Below are positions 7,902-12,299 of a DNA stretch of 14,420 bases, in pieces. This stretch comes from DAONLM01 sp035406685. GTDB lineage: Bacteria > Spirochaetota > GWE2-31-10 > MWDO01. A program made the position numbers and the translations under genes. The stretch is from assembly GCA_035406685.1 (NCBI GenBank), contig DAONLM010000059.1:1-14420 (forward strand), given 5' to 3'. Within the stretch, counting starts at the first letter, position 1. Each line of letters begins with the position of its first letter. Under the pieces are notes generated by a model. The model saw only the letters and a list, made by a program, of their open reading frames with translations, had not been told where the DNA came from and ran no database searches.

Positions 7902-7927
7902 TATTTGTAAATTTTTATTTACAAATA
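7902..7927. repeat. Perfect 11-bp inverted repeat between lipoprotein and htrA-like genes
   Basis: TATTTGTAAAT (7902-7912) and ATTTACAAATA (7917-7927) are perfect inverted copies around a TTTT loop. The dyad lies just past the stop codon of the 7933-8607 gene and about 43 bp upstream of the htrA-like -35 box. No clean U-run follows on the minus strand, so it may be an operator or a weak 3' hairpin rather than a standard terminator. Confidence 0.4.
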
Positions 7928-7932
7928 TAAAC

Positions 7933-8607
7933 CTATATATTTATAAGAAATATATTCGGAATATAAGTGGTCGATAAAAATATATTGTTATTTTCAAGAT
8001 TACCAAAATCAATCTTTGATTTTATAGAAAAACTTATATTCATAAACCAATCACCATTCTGATAAAATGGTATTATTGCAAAAACTTTAAGAAAATATTT
8101 ATCAAATGAAAAATCAATACTTCTTGTTTTATCCGTTCCCTGTTTTATTGACATCGAAGATATACTGAATAATTCATAACAATCTTTCATATCAATTGTT
8201 AAAAGATAACTCTCTTCATCATATTTTTCAATACTAAAAGAGGGATAGAGATCCTTAAAATTATCATCAACAAAAATATTTTTTTCTTCAGTTATTTTAA
8301 TATTTTTCAGTATCTTATACTTACTCACACAGAATGTAGTATCTGTTTTAGGGACAATCGAGTATAAATATATATTATATGTCCCTGGGAATAGATAGGC
8401 AACTAAAAAATTATCTGGTTTAAAGATAGTAAAGCCTTTTGACTCTTTTTTATCGCCTATTTTCTCAAAATAGATGTGATAAATAGAAAAATTTGTTTGA
8501 GAAAATTCTAAGCTAACCCTCTTTTTTTGGATTATAATAGAGTCATCATAAAGAATTACTGAACATGAAGATAAAATAAATAGACTAAATAAAAAAATTT
8601 TTTTCAT
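7933..8607 (-). CDS. Predicted outer-surface or periplasmic lipoprotein, unknown function
   Basis: No known family was recognised. The 224-residue protein opens with MKKIFLFSLFILSSC, a lipoprotein signal with Cys15 as the acylation site. The rest alternates short hydrophobic and polar stretches rich in Phe, Tyr, Ile and Ser. It lacks long helices and looks mainly beta-stranded. A PEGA-like turn may occur around residues 70-85 (LFPGTYNIYLYS), but that is only suggestive. The ATG has GGAGGTG 8-10 bases upstream. Above that sits a copy of the conserved leader (E2) otherwise found before tandem-RHH genes, so it may share their control. The htrA-like gene follows on the same strand after 134 bp but has its own promoter. 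Confidence 0.75.
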   Translation of the reverse strand: MKKIFLFSLFILSSCSVILYDDSIIIQKKRVSLEFSQTNFSIYHIYFEKIGDKKESKGFTIFKPDNFLVAYLFPGTYNIYLYSIVPKTDTTFCVSKYKILKNIKITEEKNIFVDDNFKDLYPSFSIEKYDEESYLLTIDMKDCYELFSISSMSIKQGTDKTRSIDFSFDKYFLKVFAIIPFYQNGDWFMNISFSIKSKIDFGNLENNNIFLSTTYIPNIFLINI

Positions 8608-8612
8608 AATAA

Positions 8613-8680
8613 CACCTCCATAAAAAATATATTTTATTAATTAATCACAAAATTTTTGAGAAAATCCTTTACAAAATTTT
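8613..8680 (-). promoter_or_regulatory. Shared leader element, copy E2 (upstream of lipoprotein gene 8607)
   Basis: Read on the minus strand it carries TTTTGTAAAGGATTTTCT, CAAAAA, then TTTTGTGATTAAT, a 20-base AT-rich spacer with a T-run, and GGAGG. The core is nearly identical to E1 and E3. An extra TTTTGTCAAAAATTTTGT arrangement at the upstream end gives two TCAAAAATTTTGTRA-like sites 24 bp apart. It directly abuts the -35 box of the divergent DUF445 gene. Confidence 0.7.
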
Positions 8681-8708
8681 TGACAAAAATGAAAAAAAAT
8701 ATTATTTT
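8680..8708 (+). promoter_or_regulatory. Promoter of the DUF445 gene, predicting a leaderless mRNA
   Basis: TTGACA (8680-8685), a 17-base spacer and TATTTT (8703-8708) place the transcript start near 8715, next to the ATG at 8716. No ribosome-binding site precedes any possible start. The -35 box touches the E2 element of the divergent lipoprotein gene. Confidence 0.4.
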
Positions 8709-8715
8709 TTTTTAT

Positions 8716-9267
8716 ATGAATATAATTAGATTTATAGTTTATCCTATCTTAGGGGCATTCCTTGGATATATAACAAATTGGATAGCAATCACCCTTCTTT
8801 TTAGGCCAAGAAAAAAAATACTCGGAATACAGGGACTTCTTGAAAAAAGAAAAGAATTGATCGCAAGAAAGGCAGCAGAGGTAATAAGGGAGTATCTTTT
8901 TAATACTAGAGAATTACAGAAAGTCTTAAACAAAGATAAGGTAAAGAATAGTATAGATAAACTTGTTGATAAGACTCTGTCAGTTGTTCCATCTGGCTTA
9001 AGAAAAATTCTTTCTTCAATATTAAGAGAGGTTACTTATGCCTATTTTTTTGATAAAAATGGTTTTATAAAAGATGAGATAATGGAACTGGCAATAACAG
9101 ATACAGAGTTTGAGAAAATAGTTATTGATAAAATAAATTCTTATGATATCTCTCAAATAGAAAAGATCATTAAAAAAGCATCAGGACCTGAGATGATGTT
9201 TATTCTTATATCAGGGGCAGTACTCGGATTTATTATTGGCATTATTGAGGCATTACTTCCTTTATAG
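8716..9267 (+). CDS. DUF445 family membrane protein
   Basis: The family is named only by its domain, and its role is not established. The N-terminus is a transmembrane helix with the hallmark GAFLGYITNWIAITLLFRP, matching the G-x-x-TN-x-x-AI-x-x-LF-RP signature of DUF445/YheB-like proteins. A soluble helical middle of about 120 residues and a C-terminal transmembrane helix (FILISGAVLGFIIGIIEAL) follow. From 8716 the product is 183 residues, short for a family that often has 200-400. The start is uncertain: ATG at 8689 and TTG at 8656 are in frame, but both fall within or beside the E2 element and the promoter. Only 8716 gives the usual short N-terminal tail before the helix. It diverges from the 8607 lipoprotein gene. 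Confidence 0.78.
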   Translation: MNIIRFIVYPILGAFLGYITNWIAITLLFRPRKKILGIQGLLEKRKELIARKAAEVIREYLFNTRELQKVLNKDKVKNSIDKLVDKTLSVVPSGLRKILSSILREVTYAYFFDKNGFIKDEIMELAITDTEFEKIVIDKINSYDISQIEKIIKKASGPEMMFILISGAVLGFIIGIIEALLPL

Positions 9268-9309
9268 AAGAAAAAAATCCTGTAACAAAAGTAGCCATGC
9301 TTGAGAATG

Positions 9310-9337
9310 GATATCACCAGCACTCTGAATAGATATC
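9310..9337. repeat. Paired GATATC site (copy 2), left of the palindrome array
   Basis: GATATC at 9310 and 9332 are 22 bp apart, within GAATGGATATC...GATATCCCA. The reverse complement matches the flanks of copy 1 at 3134-3161. The gap between the two hexamers differs between copies, so what is conserved is the paired hexamers and their flanks. Confidence 0.45.
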
Positions 9338-9371
9338 CCACTTTAACTTATATGAATATTGGGAACTCACC

Positions 9372-9690
9372 ACGACATATGTCGTATATATATTTTATAA
9401 AAAAATATAGTTATGTTAAATGTAAGTAGCCTCACAAAACTATGACATATGTCGTATAGGCTTTTCTATAAAAAAATAATCGTTATTTTATGAAGGTCTC
9501 TACTAATACGACATATATCCCATATATTTCTATAAAAAAAACTATAGTTATGTTAAATGTAGGCAGCCTCACAAAACTACGACATATGTCGTATATGCTT
9601 TTTTATAAAGAAATAATCGTTATTTTATATAATTATTTCCTACTACGACATATGTCCTATATAACTTTTTATAAAAAATTATAGTTATTT
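9372..9690. repeat. Array of five palindromic units in an A-B-A-B-A order
   Basis: Units begin at 9372, 9442, 9508, 9579 and 9645 (spacings 70, 66, 71 and 66). Each opens with a version of ACGACATATGTCGT. The fourth is a perfect 16-bp dyad, TACGACATATGTCGTA (9578-9593). Next come TATA-rich sequence, an A-tract (TATAAAAAAA) and an AGTTAT/CGTTAT block. Units 1 and 3 share a tail containing GCCTCACAAAACT. Units 2 and 4 share ATAATCGTTATTTTAT. So the real period is a 136-137 bp dimer repeated twice plus a half. Unit 5 merges into unique sequence. The array fills the 3'-3' gap between the DUF445 gene and the histidine kinase, so it is not an ordinary promoter operator. No real gene is seen in 9268-9776. 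Confidence 0.85.
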
Positions 9691-9738
9691 TATATAGATA
9701 TCAGATTGCTGATATACAGACATGCCTTGCATAGCACG

Positions 9739-9771
9739 TAGATATCCCCTGTTGTAAGAGAGAGATATCTA
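9739..9771. repeat. Paired GATATC site (copy 3), beside the histidine kinase 3' end
   Basis: GATATC at 9741 and 9764 are 23 bp apart. TAGATATC (9739-9746) and GATATCTA (9764-9771) form a perfect 8-bp inverted pair. The start AGATATCCCCTGT is identical to copy 4 upstream of the kinase, so the two are direct repeats flanking that gene. Confidence 0.5.
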
Positions 9772-9776
9772 TATTC

Positions 9777-11252
9777 TTAACTTAATGGCAGATAAACAGT
9801 AAACTTAGAACCCTCATTTACTTTACTTTCAACCTCTATTTTGCCATTGTGAAGATCTACTATTGATTTTACAATATTTAGTCCCAGGCCAAAACCTTTA
9901 TTATCTTTGGCTTTAAAAACTCTATAAAATCTATTAAAAATATAAGGTATCTCTTCCTGAGGTATGCCAATTCCATTATCAATTATTTCTATTTTAGCAT
10001 ATTTTTCATCTTTCGACAAAACAACTTCAACTTTACCATTATTATTATTATATTTTATTGCATTGTCTATTAAATTAACAAAAAGAGAATTTATCTGGTT
10101 TTTATCACCATTTATAAACAATCTCTCTTTTTCGTCCAGAATAATTTCTATATTTTTCTCACCTGCTAAAATTTTCATATCATTGAGAATATTAGTAATA
10201 AGCTCATTTAAATTCAATCTTTGATAATTAATCTCTATTGCCTTTCCATCAAATCTAGAAATTAATAAAAGATTTTCTAAAATTGTTATTATTCTATTTA
10301 TCTCTTCTACATTACTTTTAAGTATCTCCTCATACTCAATATTACTTCTTTTTCTTTTTAAGGCTACTTCTATCTCCCTTTTTATTATAGAAAGTGGAGT
10401 CTTTAATTCATGAGATAAATCCTCTATTAATTTTCTTTGAGAATTAAAGGCATTATTTAATCTATCAAGCATATCGTTAAATGTCTCTGCTAACCTACTT
10501 ATCTCATCTTTTGTCTCTGGAATTTCGATTCTTATATTTAAATTTTGAGCATTTATCTTATGAATTGAATCTATCATTTTATTTACTGGATTTAAAATAA
10601 TCCTTACAAGAATTGCCCCAATTACGCCGATTAATATCATTGATGTTGGAAGCATTATAAAAAGTATAAGCCTCAGGGTATTAAGAGCTAAATTTTTTGT
10701 TCTTAATGATATTGCCACTCTTAAAATATAGAGAAGTTTTTTATTTTCAAATTTAGGATATGTCAAAATTCTTAATGGAATCTGTTTATCTGTATGAATA
10801 TCTATATACACGTTTTCAAAATGCCTCTTATTATTCTTAACAATATCAAAAACTTCCTTTGAAATAGTTTTTAAAGAGGGTATATTTTTAGAAGTAGATA
10901 TTAATTTACCTTTTTCATCAAAAATCTGAACTAAAATATTTAAAAATGCTGGATCCTGATCCCAATTTTTTAATGCCCAGCTTCTTACGATTTTAAAAAA
11001 ATAAATCTTCACCGTTTCATTAAAGGTAATGCTTTTTTCTGTAATTGATGGGGATTGTTCTCTCTCTTTTTCCCATATTGTATCAATTGAATCAGCGACA
11101 TTTTCTGCACTGGCTATTAAAAAACTATCTATATCAGAACTTAACTTTTTATCAAAATTTATAAAAAGTAAAAGACTAAAAGCACTCAATACTAAAATAA
11201 AAACAAACATAAAAATTATAATATTCTTAAACCATATAGTCTTTATAAACAT
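9777..11252 (-). CDS. Orphan transmembrane sensor histidine kinase
   Basis: This is a two-component sensor of the HAMP-HisKA-HATPase type that autophosphorylates on His and passes phosphate to a response regulator. The 491-residue order is: TM1 (about 10-32); an extracytoplasmic sensor of about 160 residues with no recognised domain; TM2 (about 194-218); HAMP (about 218-270); HisKA with His281 in DLSHELKTPLS; and HATPase with N-box NLIDNAIKYN (393-402), G1 DNGIGI (425-430) and G2 GFGLGL (453-458). All catalytic motifs are intact. No response regulator gene is adjacent, which is unusual because most such kinases lie in an operon with theirs. Direct repeats AGATATCCCCTGT lie just outside both ends. 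The start ATG has GAGGA about 14 bases upstream, which is loose. Confidence 0.93.
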   Translation of the reverse strand: MFIKTIWFKNIIIFMFVFILVLSAFSLLLFINFDKKLSSDIDSFLIASAENVADSIDTIWEKEREQSPSITEKSITFNETVKIYFFKIVRSWALKNWDQDPAFLNILVQIFDEKGKLISTSKNIPSLKTISKEVFDIVKNNKRHFENVYIDIHTDKQIPLRILTYPKFENKKLLYILRVAISLRTKNLALNTLRLILFIMLPTSMILIGVIGAILVRIILNPVNKMIDSIHKINAQNLNIRIEIPETKDEISRLAETFNDMLDRLNNAFNSQRKLIEDLSHELKTPLSIIKREIEVALKRKRSNIEYEEILKSNVEEINRIITILENLLLISRFDGKAIEINYQRLNLNELITNILNDMKILAGEKNIEIILDEKERLFINGDKNQINSLFVNLIDNAIKYNNNNGKVEVVLSKDEKYAKIEIIDNGIGIPQEEIPYIFNRFYRVFKAKDNKGFGLGLNIVKSIVDLHNGKIEVESKVNEGSKFTVYLPLS

Positions 11253-11309
11253 AAGTCTTCTAATAATCCTCTGGACTTACCGTTGTTATATAATTTGTTA
11301 TATAATACA

Positions 11310-11337
11310 GATATCCCCTGTCTGGCGATGAGATATC
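11310..11337. repeat. Paired GATATC site (copy 4), upstream of the histidine kinase
   Basis: GATATC at 11310 and 11332 are 22 bp apart, with AGATATCCCCTGT shared with copy 3. It lies 58-85 bp upstream of the kinase ATG, next to a duplicated TTGTTATATAA (11283-11306 region, plus-strand reading). On the minus strand that duplication supplies TATAAC-like -10 boxes, so this copy could overlap the kinase promoter. The rest of the 314-bp gap (11253-11566) is AT-rich with no gene or clear terminator. Confidence 0.45.
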
Positions 11338-11566
11338 AATATGTTAAATTTTAGATTATTAAAACTTTAAAACCTGCCTGAATAAATATATACAATAATT
11401 GGGTATTTTTTGCAACTATTATTTAAAAGTTATTTATAGACGGTGATTTTATTTTTAAGCCTCTAAAAGAATATATTTCTCCTAAGCTTAACTTTATTTG
11501 AGGAAATATAAAATAATAAAAATAAAAGTTTAATTTTAATTTAAGTAGAATTTTTAATAAATATTG

Positions 11567-12097
11567 CTAATAATAAGTTTCAAAACCTACAACTTGATAG
11601 CAATTATTATAGATCACCTTATAAAAAGGCTTGGTATTGCCTTCGAAGTGGGACAATTCTTTGCTCTTCCACCACTTTTTTATCTTCGTTATTTTTAAGA
11701 ATAACTTTAAAGTTATAATTCCACACTTTTTTTCAAATCCAAGCATCCCTATCTTCTCATATTCTTCAATGAAAACTTGAAGAATAAATCTCAATAATTT
11801 TGCCATGCTGAAAAAGTTTAAATCAGCATGCATCTTCTTTAGGAACCGATAATCCTCATTTGAAATATAAAAATGAATAGAGGCATCAGCATCTATTCTT
11901 TCATAAATATTACCATCCTCATTACCAAAGCAATATCTTTGCTTCACCCTATCAGCAAATTTCATAAGCACATAGGCAATTAATGCAGACAAAGAAAGAT
12001 TTAAACTTTTAGCAATATTTTTTAATTTGTTTTTCATCTCTGAAGTAGTTACAAAATGTAACTCCTGGTCTTTTTTGTAATTTAGTTTTGTATTCAT
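11567..12097 (-). CDS. Putative tandem ribbon-helix-helix DNA-binding protein
   Basis: The family is not named with certainty. The 176-residue protein shows two ribbon-helix-helix-like units. Unit 1 has strand LHFVTT (13-18) and helices at about 19-31 and 34-51. Unit 2 has strand ASIHFYIS (72-79) and helices at about 80-94 and 96-113 (FSMAKLLRFILQVFI). A basic stretch (about 124-145) leads to a C-terminal tail containing KKWWKSKELSHFEGN and ending ETYY. That tail is almost unchanged in the fragment at 1-128, so selection probably acts on it. A more distant paralogue starts at 4816. The ATG has GGAGG 5-9 bases upstream and a copy of the shared leader (E3). The predicted role is a DNA-binding regulator, but no target is known. 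The gene lies downstream of the methyltransferase on the same strand, 202 bp away. Confidence 0.75.
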   Translation of the reverse strand: MNTKLNYKKDQELHFVTTSEMKNKLKNIAKSLNLSLSALIAYVLMKFADRVKQRYCFGNEDGNIYERIDADASIHFYISNEDYRFLKKMHADLNFFSMAKLLRFILQVFIEEYEKIGMLGFEKKCGIITLKLFLKITKIKKWWKSKELSHFEGNTKPFYKVIYNNCYQVVGFETYY

Positions 12098-12102
12098 ACT
12101 AA

Positions 12103-12172
12103 TCCTCCATAAAAAATAGTTTTTATTAATTAATCACAAATTTTTTGAGAAAATCCTTTACAAAAATTTACA
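12103..12172 (-). promoter_or_regulatory. Shared leader element, copy E3 (upstream of tandem-RHH gene 12097)
   Basis: Minus-strand reading: TTTTTGTAAAGGATTTTCT, CAAAAAA, TTTGTGATTAAT, a 20-base AT spacer with a T-run, then GGAGG. The core differs from E2 at only one or two positions. Two TATAAT-like boxes lie further upstream on the minus strand (about 12200-12230) without good -35 partners. If used, they would place the element inside the transcript. Confidence 0.7.
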
Positions 12173-12260
12173 AAATTTTAAAAAAATAAAATAAAAATTA
12201 TATTACGACAGCAAAAATAAATTATACTAATGACAATTTAGATTTCTATTTAATTAAAAA

Positions 12261-12282
12261 ATATAGAGATGATATAGAGATG
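12261..12282. repeat. 11-bp tandem duplication past the methyltransferase 3' end
   Basis: ATATAGAGATG occurs twice head to tail just downstream of the methyltransferase stop codon. It is probably a small slippage duplication. The gap 12098-12299 otherwise holds E3 and AT-rich sequence, with no clear terminator. Confidence 0.4.
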
Positions 12283-12299
12283 ATACAATTATCCTACTT

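Noticed and set aside
8656..8691. TTG 8656 or ATG 8689 as the DUF445 start
   Set aside because: 8656 lies inside the conserved E2 element and 8689 lies within the promoter. Family members begin shortly before the first helix, which favours 8716, although this is not settled.
9490..9684. Open frame across the palindrome array (64 codons)
   Set aside because: It is made of the repeat units themselves, has no ribosome-binding site, and its periodic peptide reflects the DNA repeats.
9372..9690. CRISPR array
   Set aside because: The intervals between the palindromes are not unique spacers. Units 1 and 3, and units 2 and 4, share nearly the same interval sequence, and no cas genes are present.
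1..12097. Composite transposon with the RHH copies as ends
   Set aside because: No transposase, integrase or target-site duplication is visible. The bracketed genes are core housekeeping genes, and the copies share only coding sequence.
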